Below are positions 15,435 to 24,695 of a DNA stretch of 25,216 nt, one piece after another. A program made the position numbers and the translations under genes. Under the pieces are notes generated by a model that was not told where the DNA came from, did no database searches, and worked only from the letters and a program-made list of their open reading frames with translations. The DNA lies in NCBI GenBank assembly GCA_029555885.1, contig JAKPQT010000261.1, forward strand, positions 1 to 25,216, written 5' to 3'. Numbering within the stretch: position 1 is the stretch's first letter; the number at the start of each line of letters is the position of its first letter. This DNA comes from Chloroflexota bacterium (GTDB lineage: Bacteria; Chloroflexota; Anaerolineae; CG2-30-64-16).

Positions 15435-18400
15435 CTATCTGGCTATGCGCAGGCGCAACGTCCGGATATCGAACGGCCGCAGGTCCAGCCGGATGGTGTC
15501 GCCGTCGAGGGTGACGCCATCCTGGGACGCTAGCGGCGCCTCCATCAGGTCCGTTTCCGTGACCTCGGCCAGCGGGAGCGCAAGGTGCAGTGCGGCCCGC
15601 GTCCGCTGCCCCGCGGATTCGTACAGCCGCACTATCACGTCCTCACTGTCCTCTGCCTGCTTTACTGCCTCCACGATGACGTTGGCCGGCGTCACCTGCA
15701 TGAAGGAACGCCCCGTATCCGCCGGTGCAGCAGCGAGTCGGCTGGCCTGGAGCGGCTGGTTGAACGCATAGGCCGCCTGCACAACGCCCGCAGTGAGCGG
15801 GTCGCCCGCGTGCGGGTAGAGCGTGTAGCGGAACGCGTGCTCGCCCTGGTCGGTGTACGCATGGTGCGGCTGGCCCGGCGCGACATCCGCATCTGCGACA
15901 AGCCGGGGCCCAGGATAGGGCACGCTGCGGATGAGGTTCAGGTCGAGCACGTTGCCCTTGACCCGGTGGCCGTACTTGCAGTCGTTGAGCAGCGCGACGC
16001 CGTAGTCACGCTCCGACAGGTCGACCCACTTGTGGCTCGGCACCTCGTCCAGCGCCAGGTCCCATGTGGTGTTGCGGTGCGTGGACCGGCGCACATGACC
16101 GAACTGGATTTCGTGCGTGGCTTCCAGCGCGCGCACGTCCACCGGAAACTGCACGCGCAGCATGGTCATCGGCTCCAGCCAGCGCGCACGCGTGTCGAAC
16201 ACAAGGTGCGGCTCGCCTGTGGTCAGGCTAATCTCCTGCACCAGCTCCGACTGGCCGATGCGATACGTCTGCCGCACGACCGCGCGCGGCCCGTCCACGA
16301 ACGGCTCGCTCCCCACGAGTTCCAGGGATGCGGGAACCGACTGGGCATAGTCCATCGGGAAGTCCCAGGCGTCGCCGTGGTCGCGGTACACAACGAAACG
16401 GTTGGCAGCCTGTCCCGGGGCCACGGCCTCGCGGCCCGCGGCCTTGTCCCAGATGGATCTGATTGCGCCGTCTGCGCCGAACGTCACCTGCAGCAGCTCG
16501 TTCTCGAGCATCTCCGCGCTTGCACGAAGCGCGGGGAACGATTCGGTGACCGGACTTGGGCGCGCGACGCTGTAGCCCAACGGCGGGGCGGTCACGTGCT
16601 GCCACGCATCGCCCACGCGCACCCATTCGGTGCGCGACCACGAGAGCGGATTGAACGTGATGAATGCCTCATCCTCGGCTGGCCCCGGCGAACCGGCGAG
16701 CACAGCCTGAGCCGCCGAAATGCCCGCGTTGACCTCCGCCAGCAGCAGCGCGTAGCGTGCAACGCTCTCGTCGTAGACGCGCTTGATGGACGAGCCGGGC
16801 AGGATGTCGTGGAACTGGTACAGCAGCACCTCGCGCCAGATGGCCTCCAACCGCTCGCGCGGGTAAGCTGCGCCGGCAGTGACCTGCGCCAGGCTGGCCC
16901 ACAGTTCCCAGGCCCGCAGCCCCTCCTCCAGCCGACGGTTATACCGCTTGTTGGCGGCTTCGGTCGTGTACGTGCCCTGGTGCCGTTCCAGGTAAAGCTC
17001 GCCCGCCCACGTGGCAAAGCGTGCCGCGTCCTTCGCCCACCGCCCGAAGAACGCCGCAGACCACTCCTGCTTCACGGGGCTCAGGCCCGCGAAGTTATGC
17101 AGCCGCGCCAGCCGTTCCAGGTGTTCTTCGCCCGGCCCGCCGCCGCCGTCGCCAATGCCGTAAACCATCAGCGCCATGTCGGAGACACCCTTGTCGCGGT
17201 AGTTTTCCTCGATGCGCGCGAGCGAACGCGGGGCCGCGGGGCTATTGTATGTCTCCTCCGGCAGCATGTGCACGAGCACGCGCGAGCCGTCGACGCCCTC
17301 CCACCAGAACGATTGGTGCGGGAACTTGTTGATGAGGCTCCAGCTCAGCTTCTGCGTGCAGAAGGTGTGTAGACCGGCACGCGCCATGATGCCCGGCAGC
17401 GCGGCGGTGTAGCCGAACGCATCTGGCAGCCAGATGTAGCGCGGGTCCACGCCGAACTCAGACATGAAGAAGCGGCGGCCGTGGAGAATCTGCCGGACCA
17501 GCGACTCGCCCCCTGTCACGTTGGTGTCACACTCGACCCAGAGCGCGCCCTGCGGCTCGATGCGGCCGGCTGCCACGCCCGCCCGGATGCGCTCGTAGAG
17601 GCCAGGGTATTCTTCCTTCATCCACTGGAAATACTGCGCCTGGCTGGCCGCGAAGACGTAGTCGTCGTAGCGTTCCATGTTCGCCAGCGCGGTGGAGAAT
17701 GTGCGCGCGCCCTTGCGCTTCGTCTCACGGATGGGCCACAGCCAGCCCAGGTCCATGTGTGCATGGCCGATCGCGCTGACCGAGAGCGATGGGTCGCCGC
17801 CCTGCTTGCTCAGCACCCCTGCCAGCGCGGCCCGCGCGGCTGCGACCGACTCCGGGGTGAAGCCGTTCCAGAAGGCGTGAACCGCGTCATTGAGTGCCAC
17901 AAGAATCTGGTCGTGCCGGGCGGATGCCGGCGGCAGCACCTTCAGCGCGTCGAGCAGCACCTCGAAATCGTAGTACAGGTCGCGCACCGCCTCGTTGCAG
18001 ACGGCAATGGTCGCCTCGCGGATGGCGCCGTTGTCCTGGAGATTGCCGAACAGGTCGTTGGCCCCCACATCGGCCCACACTTCCACCGGCTCGCCCCCTG
18101 CTGCAGGCGACGCGAAGGGCAGCACGCGCTTGCCCGGCCGGCCCAGCGAGAAGTCATAGGTGGAAGAGAGGTTGGTCAGCCCACGCACCGGCTCGCCGGC
18201 CGCGTCGAACACGCACATCTCGCCGTTGACATCGAGCAACAGGACGACCGTCTGCCCCGCGGCCGCGGGCGGGACCGTACCGGTAAAGCGAAACCAGGCG
18301 CAGTCGAACAGCGTGCCCCAGGTCTCGCCGATGGCAGGCTGCAGCGGCTCGCCGCTCTGCCGCTGCGCATACGGAACCGGCTCGCGCGTGCTCCACGCGG

Positions 18401-18497
18401 CTATCGTGAGCGGCGCGACCGGGGTGTAGATCGCTGAGGCGATGAGTTCCAGCGCGACGTCAAGCTGGTGCCGGGTGTAAGGGGTGAAATCGGGCAT
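15435..18497 (-). CDS. GH38 alpha-mannosidase
   Basis: Encodes 1020 residues, the normal size for bacterial GH38 enzymes. GAGGAGG sits 4 nt before the ATG. After an N-terminal beta-sandwich (about 1-235), the catalytic domain shows the zinc-site motif GHAHMDLGW (H245, H247, D249) and the nucleophile D359 in WLPDAFGY. FHDILPGSSIKRVYDES, which links to the middle helical domain, is also typical. The C-terminal half holds the large beta-domains (NPLSWSRTEWV onward). The enzyme removes alpha-linked mannose from oligosaccharides or glycans with retention. No signal peptide is visible, so it should be cytosolic and depend on import of its substrate. It lies 62 nt behind the GH32 gene on the same strand, probably one transcript. 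It converges with the transporter operon. Confidence 0.95.
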   Translation of the reverse strand: MPDFTPYTRHQLDVALELIASAIYTPVAPLTIAAWSTREPVPYAQRQSGEPLQPAIGETWGTLFDCAWFRFTGTVPPAAAGQTVVLLLDVNGEMCVFDAAGEPVRGLTNLSSTYDFSLGRPGKRVLPFASPAAGGEPVEVWADVGANDLFGNLQDNGAIREATIAVCNEAVRDLYYDFEVLLDALKVLPPASARHDQILVALNDAVHAFWNGFTPESVAAARAALAGVLSKQGGDPSLSVSAIGHAHMDLGWLWPIRETKRKGARTFSTALANMERYDDYVFAASQAQYFQWMKEEYPGLYERIRAGVAAGRIEPQGALWVECDTNVTGGESLVRQILHGRRFFMSEFGVDPRYIWLPDAFGYTAALPGIMARAGLHTFCTQKLSWSLINKFPHQSFWWEGVDGSRVLVHMLPEETYNSPAAPRSLARIEENYRDKGVSDMALMVYGIGDGGGGPGEEHLERLARLHNFAGLSPVKQEWSAAFFGRWAKDAARFATWAGELYLERHQGTYTTEAANKRYNRRLEEGLRAWELWASLAQVTAGAAYPRERLEAIWREVLLYQFHDILPGSSIKRVYDESVARYALLLAEVNAGISAAQAVLAGSPGPAEDEAFITFNPLSWSRTEWVRVGDAWQHVTAPPLGYSVARPSPVTESFPALRASAEMLENELLQVTFGADGAIRSIWDKAAGREAVAPGQAANRFVVYRDHGDAWDFPMDYAQSVPASLELVGSEPFVDGPRAVVRQTYRIGQSELVQEISLTTGEPHLVFDTRARWLEPMTMLRVQFPVDVRALEATHEIQFGHVRRSTHRNTTWDLALDEVPSHKWVDLSERDYGVALLNDCKYGHRVKGNVLDLNLIRSVPYPGPRLVADADVAPGQPHHAYTDQGEHAFRYTLYPHAGDPLTAGVVQAAYAFNQPLQASRLAAAPADTGRSFMQVTPANVIVEAVKQAEDSEDVIVRLYESAGQRTRAALHLALPLAEVTETDLMEAPLASQDGVTLDGDTIRLDLRPFDIRTLRLRIAR

Positions 18498-18559
18498 GAT
18501 GCCTCCTCTGCTGAAAAACTGTTAACGTCTGACCGGCGAACGCAAGCACGGTTGCGGGC

Positions 18560-19963
18560 TCACCGCCAGATCGAACGCATTGTATGTGCCTCAAGACTGA
18601 CCAGCCGGGCAGCGCCGCCCGAAGCGTATGCGGCCACGCGGCTGGTGAGGTCTGCAGGCAGGCAGCACGAGCTGAGGGACACGCAGCCATCGTTGGCGAA
18701 GACCTCGATGGATGTGCGGTCTACCAGGACTTCCAGGGCGAGACGGCCGTCAATCAACTCACATGGCGCGGAGCGGTCCAGACAGGTCAATTGTTGACTC
18801 ACAACATCGTAGCTGATCGCTTCCCCGGCCACGCGCAGCCCCAGCTCCCGCGCGCCGCGCGGCTCCAACACTGCGGTGATGTGCCACAGGGTATCGGCTG
18901 ACTCCGCCAGCACCGTCTCGCCATCCTGCAACGGCACGTCCGCTTGCAAAACCGCAGTGTCGTGCAGCAGCGCGATCTCTCGCACGGGCCGGCGGCGCAG
19001 ACGAAAGCCCTCCGGCGTCCGGTGCAGCGTTAGCTCACAGGGGAAGCTCATCTGCTGGTTGAAGGGCATGCCGGGGTAGCTCGCCTTGAACATCCACGCA
19101 ATCTGGATGCGCCGCCCATCCGCCTGCGGGATGTCGCTGTAGGTCTGGACCGCGTAAAAGTTTGCGCCGTAGTCCGAAACGTGCGCAGTATACTCGCCCG
19201 TCTGCGGGTCGGGGCCATGCTCGGCCTCCGGCGTGAACCGCCGGCCGTCGAACTGGCCGACCAGATAACGCCCGTTGGCGGCGATCCACACCCAGCGCGT
19301 CTCGTTGGCCCCATGTGGCTCCACCGCGTCCTCGACCGGTAACCCGAAAAAGTCGGGGCATTCGTCGCAGTCGCGCACGGTCAAGTCGTGCAAATGCGTC
19401 CACCTCTTTAGGTCCGGCGACGCGTAGAACGTGAAGTCGCGGCCGTCGAGATAGAGCGCCATGATCCATTGCCGCGTCCCTGCGTGCCAGATCACCTTCG
19501 GGTCACGATTCGCTCCCTTGATGTGCGGCAGCACGGGGTTGCCCGCGTACTTGGTCCACGTCCGCCCGCGGTCCGTGCTGTACGCAAGGCACTGCGTGAA
19601 CGGCTTGCCCTTGGATTCGGGCGAGTGATCGCCGGCCGCGGTATACAACGCGACGAGCGTCTTATGCGTGCCGGTCTGAAAGCCCGCCGTGTTCTCCCAG
19701 TCCACGACCGCGGAGCCGGAGAACATCGTGCCCATCTCGTCGGGGAGCAGTGCGTTGGGCAGTTGCCGCCAGTGCAGGAGGTCAGGGCTGACGGCATGAC
19801 CCCAGGTCATGTTGCCCCACTCGACGCTGTCAGGATTGTGCTGAAAGAACAGGTGGTATTCCCCGTCGTAATAGACGAGCCCGTTGGGGTCGTTGAGCCA
19901 GCCATGTGCCGCGGTAAAGTGGAACTGCGGACGATAGCGTTCCGCATAGAGCGTCTCAGGCAT
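18560..19963 (-). CDS. GH32 beta-fructosidase (invertase/levanase/inulinase-like)
   Basis: Encodes 467 residues. A GGGAG lies 8 nt before the ATG. The five-bladed catalytic domain shows the classical motifs: WLNDPNG at 22-28 with nucleophile D25, FSGS at 81-84, the transition-state-stabilising RDP at 153-155, and ECPDFF with acid/base E201. A C-terminal beta-sandwich (about 325-467) includes LEVLVDRTSIEVFANDG. The enzyme hydrolyses terminal beta-fructosides such as sucrose, inulin or levan fragments; the exact preference is not readable from sequence. There is no signal peptide or wall anchor, so it is likely an intracellular sucrase or fructo-oligosaccharidase. It is first of a two-gene unit with GH38 and is divergent from the amylosucrase-like gene, which also uses sucrose. 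Confidence 0.95.
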   Translation of the reverse strand: MPETLYAERYRPQFHFTAAHGWLNDPNGLVYYDGEYHLFFQHNPDSVEWGNMTWGHAVSPDLLHWRQLPNALLPDEMGTMFSGSAVVDWENTAGFQTGTHKTLVALYTAAGDHSPESKGKPFTQCLAYSTDRGRTWTKYAGNPVLPHIKGANRDPKVIWHAGTRQWIMALYLDGRDFTFYASPDLKRWTHLHDLTVRDCDECPDFFGLPVEDAVEPHGANETRWVWIAANGRYLVGQFDGRRFTPEAEHGPDPQTGEYTAHVSDYGANFYAVQTYSDIPQADGRRIQIAWMFKASYPGMPFNQQMSFPCELTLHRTPEGFRLRRRPVREIALLHDTAVLQADVPLQDGETVLAESADTLWHITAVLEPRGARELGLRVAGEAISYDVVSQQLTCLDRSAPCELIDGRLALEVLVDRTSIEVFANDGCVSLSSCCLPADLTSRVAAYASGGAARLVSLEAHTMRSIWR

Positions 19964-20005
19964 GTCGTAGCTCCCTGGTGGATGGTGTGACCGGGTGACG
20001 GTATG

Positions 20006-20034
20006 AGTCTACCACCGACGAGGTGCACGCGGAA
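20006..20034 (-). promoter_or_regulatory. Possible promoter of the GH32-GH38 unit
   Basis: On the minus strand TTCCGC (20034-20029) and TAGACT (20011-20006) are spaced by 17 nt, the latter with an extended-10 TGG in front. Both hexamers are imperfect. Two copies of GGTCGAGG (20041-20048, 20059-20066), 18 nt apart, lie just upstream and could be regulator half-sites, though this is speculative. Confidence 0.3.
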
Positions 20035-20083
20035 ATCACCGGTCGAGGATGGTCCCAGGGTCGAGGCCTGCGTTCATCGTTCT

Positions 20084-20240
20084 GACAGGAATTCCAAATG
20101 TGCGCGAGGGTGCAGGCATGCTGAGCGGAGCGCAGCGTAGTCGAAGCACGCCTGCACCGTGGCTATCCTTCGACTGCGTGCGTTGCGGAGCAACGCCCTC
20201 CGCTCAGGATGCCTGGTAATCTACCTTTGGAATTCCTGTC
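20084..20240. mobile_element. MITE-like element, 157 bp, with 5-bp target duplication
   Basis: GACAGGAATTCCAAA at 20084-20098 is perfectly inverted at 20226-20240. The bases directly outside are identical: GTTCT at 20079-20083 and GTTCT at 20241-20245, as expected for a target-site duplication. Inside, AGGCAT-CTGAGCGGAG appears near both ends in opposite orientation, together with GTCGAAG, so the element is largely one self-complementary palindrome with diverged arms. GGTGCAGGC/GCCTGCACC (20109-20117, 20150-20158) forms an inner stem. No coding capacity is present. It fills much of the 359-base gap between the divergent GH32 and amylosucrase-like genes and separates their promoter regions; the remainder of the gap holds only the weak GH32 promoter candidate. 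Confidence 0.75.
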
Positions 20241-20322
20241 GTTCTGGCAACCAGCTTGCGTGAACGACGGGGCTGCTGTAAGCTTGCAGTAGTCCCGACC
20301 CATCCGGCAATCGAGGTGCGCT

Positions 20323-22269
20323 ATGTCTACCGATGTCACCGCGGCCTGGCTGGCTGAGCAGGCCGATGTCTCGCTGCAGCGCCTGCTGCCCCGGCTGCGC
20401 GAGGCGTTCCGCACGGCAGCTCCCGCGGACTGGCTGGCGTTCGAGCGCCGCCTGACGGCCCACTTCCCCCGCCTCTTTCGTCTGCTCCACCACCTGTACG
20501 GCTCACACTACGACTTCTTCTACCACCTGGAGCAAATCCTGTTGAGCGCCGCTTCCCTCTCGCTCGCCCGGCCCGCAGAACTGAAGGCACTCGATGCAGA
20601 ACGCGAGGCGCAACCGGACTGGTTCCAGTCGGAGCAGATGCTGGGCGGGGTGTGTTATGTAGACCTGTTTGCAGGCAATCTGGCCGGCATCCGCGCGAAG
20701 CTCCCCTACTTTCGCGAGCTGGGACTGACCTACCTGCACCTCATGCCGCTGTTTGCCAGCCCCGCGGGCGAAAACGACGGCGGCTACGCGGTCAGTTCCT
20801 ACCGCGATGTCAACCCGGCCCTGGGCACGATGGCCGAGCTGTCAGAGCTGGCCGCAGAGCTACGCCGCGAGGGTATCAGCCTGGTGCTCGACTTCATCCT
20901 CAACCACACCTCCGATGAGCACCGCTGGGCACAGGCTGCGCTGGCCGGCGACCCGGTCTACCAGGGTTATTACTACATGTTCCCCGACCGGGCCATGCCC
21001 GACGCGTACGAGAAAACCTTGCGCGAGATCTTCCCCGGCGTGCGCCCGGGCAGCTTCACCTACCGGCCCGAGATCGGCAAGTGGGTCTGGACGACCTTCT
21101 ACAGCTTCCAGTGGGACCTGAACTATCGCAATCCGGCAGTCTTCCGCGCCATGATGGAGGAAATGCTGTCGCTCGCCAATGCGGGCGTGGAGGTGCTGCG
21201 CTACGACGCGCTGGCCTTCATCTGGAAGGAGTTGGGCACGCCCTGCGAGAGCCTGCCGGAGGCGCACATGCTGGTGCAGGCGTTCAACGCGCTGACCCGC
21301 ATCGCCGCGCCTGCGCTGCTGTTCAAGTCCGAGGCCATCGTTCACCCGGACGAGGTGGCGCAATACATCTCGCCCGACGAGTGCCAGATTTCGTACAATC
21401 CCCTGCTGATGGCACTGCAATGGGAGGCGCTGGCGACGCGCGAGGTCAAGCTGCTCCGGCATTCGCTGGCCGGGCGATTCCGCATCCACCCCGGCTGCGC
21501 ATGGGTCAACTACGTGCGCAGCCACGATGATATCGGGTGGACCTTCGACGACGGCGACGCAGCCCAGGTGGGCATCAACGGCTTCGACCACCGTCGCTTT
21601 CTCAATGCCTTTTACACGGGCCGCTTCCCCGGCAGCTTTGCGCGCGGCCTGCCCTTCCAGGAGAACCCGCGCACGGGCGATGCGCGCATCTCCGGCACCT
21701 GCGCATCGCTGGCCGGGCTGGAGAAGGCGCTGCGCGAGGAAGGCGAAGCGGAGGTCGAGCTGGCCGTCCGCCGCATCCTGCTCATGTATGGCATCGCGCT
21801 CTCCATCGGCGGCATCCCGCTCATCTACCTGGGCGACGAAATCGGCACGCTCAACGACTACAGCTATCGCAGCAACCCCGCGAAAGCGAGCGACAGCCGC
21901 TGGGTTCACCGCCCGGCGACCAACTGGGACCAGTTGGCCCTGCGCGATGAACCCGATACAATCGAGGGCCGGGTGTACGGGCGTCTCCGCCACATGATCC
22001 AGACGCGCAAACACTGCCCCGCGCTGGCCGGCAACGAGACCGCGATCATCGATGCGGGCAATCCGCATGTCTTCGGCTATCGCCGCCGCCACGGTGCGGA
22101 CCAGGCGCTCGTCCTGGCGAACTTCAGCCAGCGCGGCCAGACCATCGCCGCGAACGTCATTCGCACGCAGGGCCTGGGCTATGAATTCCGTGACTTGGTC
22201 GGCGGGGATACGCTGGAACTCACGCGCGACGTGACGTTGGAGCCGTACCAGTTGATGTGGCTGGTGTAG
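20323..22269 (+). CDS. GH13 amylosucrase-like glucosyltransferase
   Basis: Encodes 648 residues, close to characterised amylosucrases. GAGGTG lies about 5 nt before the ATG. A helical N-terminal domain (about 1-90) precedes the TIM barrel, as in amylosucrase. The catalytic residues are present: nucleophile D295 in LRYDALAF, acid/base E337 in FKSEAIVHP, and H401-D402-D403 in VRSHDDIGW. They sit nine positions after their counterparts in Neisseria amylosucrase (D286, E328, D393), with the same mutual spacing. YVDLFAGNL and [11 protein letters not shown] are also family-typical. Amylosucrase transfers glucose from sucrose to a growing alpha-glucan, releasing fructose; sucrose hydrolase or isomerase-like variants share the fold. 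There is no signal peptide. The gene faces away from GH32, another probable sucrose-using enzyme. A promoter guess at 20255-20285 is too weak to list. Confidence 0.93.
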   Translation: MSTDVTAAWLAEQADVSLQRLLPRLREAFRTAAPADWLAFERRLTAHFPRLFRLLHHLYGSHYDFFYHLEQILLSAASLSLARPAELKALDAEREAQPDWFQSEQMLGGVCYVDLFAGNLAGIRAKLPYFRELGLTYLHLMPLFASPAGENDGGYAVSSYRDVNPALGTMAELSELAAELRREGISLVLDFILNHTSDEHRWAQAALAGDPVYQGYYYMFPDRAMPDAYEKTLREIFPGVRPGSFTYRPEIGKWVWTTFYSFQWDLNYRNPAVFRAMMEEMLSLANAGVEVLRYDALAFIWKELGTPCESLPEAHMLVQAFNALTRIAAPALLFKSEAIVHPDEVAQYISPDECQISYNPLLMALQWEALATREVKLLRHSLAGRFRIHPGCAWVNYVRSHDDIGWTFDDGDAAQVGINGFDHRRFLNAFYTGRFPGSFARGLPFQENPRTGDARISGTCASLAGLEKALREEGEAEVELAVRRILLMYGIALSIGGIPLIYLGDEIGTLNDYSYRSNPAKASDSRWVHRPATNWDQLALRDEPDTIEGRVYGRLRHMIQTRKHCPALAGNETAIIDAGNPHVFGYRRRHGADQALVLANFSQRGQTIAANVIRTQGLGYEFRDLVGGDTLELTRDVTLEPYQLMWLV

Positions 22270-22286
22270 AGCGGGGTGGTGTGTCC

Positions 22287-22333
22287 GCTCTTGGGGTCTG
22301 CGCCAGGCTCGGCCTGACGCAGACCCCAAGAGC
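22287..22333. terminator. Bidirectional hairpin between convergent GH13 and GH3 genes
   Basis: A 16-bp perfect stem (22287-22302 with 22318-22333), one mismatch, then CAGGC/GCCTG closing a TCG loop. It begins 17 nt after the amylosucrase stop and ends 9 nt beyond the GH3 stop, so it can serve both transcripts. Neither strand has a T-run. Confidence 0.7.
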
Positions 22334-22342
22334 CATGTGCTG

Positions 22343-24202
22343 TCACATCTCCAACCCAAACCCGAACGGATACAGCGGGTTCTCCGAGTCGTGCGGCAGG
22401 TCGGGCTTCTGCTGCCGGACGGCCTCCATCGAAGACGGCAGTTCGAAGGGCAGCTTGCCCGCGGGCTGTGCCCGGCCGAAGACAACATCGAGCACTGCGG
22501 CATCGGTCGCGCCGTAGTCCGCCAGCAGACCTCGGGCCGCCGCGGCAATCTCCGGGATGACCGCGGGCCGGTCCAGGTAGATGACGACGATCGTCGGCGC
22601 CGCGCGCAGCAACGCCAGGATCTCCTCCAGTACCTCGCCCTTGAAGTCCAAGTCACCGTGATGGAAGCCGCGGGCCATCGGGTTGCGCGTCTCCACCGGA
22701 TACCAGGGCGTGTCCAGGCGGATGATTGCCAGCTCGGCCTCCGCCGGCGTCGGAACGACATCGGCATACTGTCCTGCGACCTGCGCATCCAGGTTCCGCA
22801 CGTAGACCCTGGGCCGCCCAGTCACCGGTAAAATCTGCCCCTCGTTCTTCAACAGCGTCATCGCGCGGCGCTGGCTCGCTGCACCCGCCGCAAGCACGTC
22901 GGGCCGGCCAAACACTTCACTCACCCGACCAGGATCCACGAACGGGTTGTCGAACAGGCCCAACTGGAACTTCTGGCGCAACAGCCGCCGCACGGATACA
23001 TTCAGCCGCGCCTCGGACAGCCGTCCGTCGCGTACCAGTTCTTCCACCAGGTCCGACCGGCTCTCGCCGCCGAACTGGTCCACGCCCGCGTCGAGCGCCT
23101 TGCGCACCCGTTCCGCCTCGCTGAGATGCTCCACGCCCCAGGCGCGTGCATGCCAGACGACATCGCCGATGCGCGAGTCGGTGATGAGCCCCCAATCCGT
23201 GCAGACCACGCCGTCATAGCCGTACTTCTCGCGCAGCAAGCCGGTAATGATTGCCCGGTTGAATGACATGGCGACGTTCTCGTCCGTCTGGTCGACGGGC
23301 ACACCATAGTAGGGCATGATGGCGGCGGTGCCTGCTGCGAGCGCGGCCTCGAACGGAATCAGGTGATAGTCGAAGTTGTGTCCGGGGTAAATCTGGCCGC
23401 GTTGGAACTCGAAGTGCGGGTCAAGGCCCTCGTTCTGCGGGCCGCCGCCGGGGAAATGCTTGGTCATACACGCAACGCTGTGCGGGCCGAGCGTGGCCCC
23501 CTGGAAACCCTCGATGTAAGCCCGGACCAGCCGCGCGGCCACGTGCGCATCCTCGCCGAGCGTACCGCTGATGCGCGGCCAGCGCGGCTCGGTCGCGAGA
23601 TCAATCTGCGGGTGCAGCGCGACGCGGATCCCAACGGCCAGGTATTCCTCGCGCACCATGTCCGCGAACTGGCGGACCAGGTCTGGGTCATCGAGTGCGC
23701 CGAAGCCCAATGTCTCGCACCACTGGGAGAAGTCGGTGGCGGCCATCGCGAAGATGTTGCGGCTGAAGTGGTTGCGCGGGTCTGACGCGATGGTGACCGG
23801 AATGCCGAGCCGCGTCTGCTCCGCGAAGCGCTGGAGGCTGTTGTGCCAGTTGGCGACGACCTGCGCGGCGGGAATCTGCCACAGGTTGAAGTGAGTGAGG
23901 TTCTGCTCCGCCATCTGCGTGACCGCGGCACGAGGGAACGGCGGGCCATCCGGCCGGGGTTCAATCGACGCGTCTTCGTTAACGATGGCGCCGTTGATGA
24001 AGAGCATCCCGGCCTTCTCCGCCAGCGTCATCTGGCCCAGCAGGTCCTCGACGCGATCATCCAGGGGTGCGCGCATATCTTCATAGATATCCAGCTTGCC
24101 GTTCTTGTTGAGGTCGCGGAACAGGAACCCTTCCTCCGAACTGACCAGGCCGGATTGCGCAACCAGTACCTCATTGGCGGGTCCACGCAGGCTCGCGGTC
24201 AT
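22343..24202 (-). CDS. GH3 family beta-glycosidase
   Basis: Encodes 619 residues. The ATG at 24202 is used because GAGGAG stands 8 nt upstream; the longer frame from 24274 would run through the upstream terminator. Near the N-terminus DLNKNGKLDIYED is an EF-hand-like calcium loop that precedes the GH3 domain (DDRVEDLLGQMTLAEKAGML). The substrate motif KHFPGGGP is present, and the nucleophile is D336 in GVVCTDWGLI. The C-terminal domain is compact and ends with PLYPFGFGLEM, without a fibronectin-type domain. The acid/base residue cannot be placed confidently. The family hydrolyses beta-glucosides, xylosides, N-acetylglucosaminides and related bonds; specificity is unknown. No signal peptide is seen. 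It converges with the amylosucrase-like gene and is probably transcribed separately from the membrane protein upstream, since a terminator lies between them. Confidence 0.92.
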   Translation of the reverse strand: MTASLRGPANEVLVAQSGLVSSEEGFLFRDLNKNGKLDIYEDMRAPLDDRVEDLLGQMTLAEKAGMLFINGAIVNEDASIEPRPDGPPFPRAAVTQMAEQNLTHFNLWQIPAAQVVANWHNSLQRFAEQTRLGIPVTIASDPRNHFSRNIFAMAATDFSQWCETLGFGALDDPDLVRQFADMVREEYLAVGIRVALHPQIDLATEPRWPRISGTLGEDAHVAARLVRAYIEGFQGATLGPHSVACMTKHFPGGGPQNEGLDPHFEFQRGQIYPGHNFDYHLIPFEAALAAGTAAIMPYYGVPVDQTDENVAMSFNRAIITGLLREKYGYDGVVCTDWGLITDSRIGDVVWHARAWGVEHLSEAERVRKALDAGVDQFGGESRSDLVEELVRDGRLSEARLNVSVRRLLRQKFQLGLFDNPFVDPGRVSEVFGRPDVLAAGAASQRRAMTLLKNEGQILPVTGRPRVYVRNLDAQVAGQYADVVPTPAEAELAIIRLDTPWYPVETRNPMARGFHHGDLDFKGEVLEEILALLRAAPTIVVIYLDRPAVIPEIAAAARGLLADYGATDAAVLDVVFGRAQPAGKLPFELPSSMEAVRQQKPDLPHDSENPLYPFGFGLEM

Positions 24203-24242
24203 CACCCTATCTCCTCTCATGTGTATGGTCATATAAACCAAG

Positions 24243-24266
24243 GGGCCGGTGCTTTCGCACCGGCCC
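24243..24266 (-). terminator. Terminator of the small membrane protein gene
   Basis: On the minus strand GGGCCGGTGC, loop GAAA and GCACCGGCCC form a perfect 10-bp stem, followed by CTTGGTTTATAT. It begins 9 nt after the stop codon at 24275. The AT-rich stretch just behind it may also hold the -10 region of the GH3 gene. Confidence 0.75.
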
Positions 24267-24274
24267 GATTGCAT

Positions 24275-24661
24275 CTAGAACCAACTCTTGAAGAGCCCCT
24301 TCGACTGCGGGGCTGCGGCCGGAGCATTGCGGGCGGAACGAGGACTGCCGGATGGCGTCACGGGCGGCGCACTGCGCAGGCTCTGCTGCGCCGCGCCCTG
24401 GTTGATGCCGACCGCAGAGGCGAAGACCAGGAAGCCGTTGAAGAAGGCCAGGACCCACTTCAGAACTCCCGTATCCGTTGCCAGCGCGGCAACGAGGTAG
24501 GACAGCCCGAGCGCGATGACGAACGAGACCCACTTGGCGATGGGCTTGAAACGGTCCCCGATCAGGTACAGCAGCACGGCCGGGACGAGCAGGGCTGCGG
24601 CTGCCGAGCCTTGCAGGCTCAGCAAACTTTCCATCGTGAACAGAGCTGACAGATTATCCAT
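24275..24661 (-). CDS. Small protein with three membrane segments, unknown function
   Basis: Encodes 128 residues. The ATG at 24661 has AGGAGG 5 nt upstream; the longer open frame passes through a promoter and repeats and is rejected. Three hydrophobic segments are visible: SAAAALLVPAVLLYLIG (about 19-35), WVSFVIALGLSYLVAALA (about 44-61) and VLKWVLAFFNGFLVFASAV (about 67-85). A basic loop DRFKPIAK lies between the first two. The tail (about 90-128) is polar, rich in Ser, Pro and Ala, and ends KGLFKSWF, an aromatic-basic terminus that could dock on membrane or partner. Size and topology recall holin-like proteins, but I do not recognise a family and no phage genes adjoin. It has its own promoter and terminator, so it is a stand-alone unit. 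Confidence 0.75.
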   Translation of the reverse strand: MDNLSALFTMESLLSLQGSAAAALLVPAVLLYLIGDRFKPIAKWVSFVIALGLSYLVAALATDTGVLKWVLAFFNGFLVFASAVGINQGAAQQSLRSAPPVTPSGSPRSARNAPAAAPQSKGLFKSWF

Positions 24662-24695
24662 GGATACCTCCTGAGAAGAATGAAAGCATGGTTTA

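Noticed and set aside
20860..22788. 642-codon open frame antisense to the amylosucrase-like gene and GH3 3' end
   Set aside because: It crosses the terminator hairpin, is Arg/Ala-rich without motifs, and the other strands carry intact catalytic residues.
24203..24274. N-terminal extension of GH3 to an ATG at 24274
   Set aside because: It would translate through the terminator hairpin of the upstream gene and has no RBS; the ATG at 24202 has GAGGAG.
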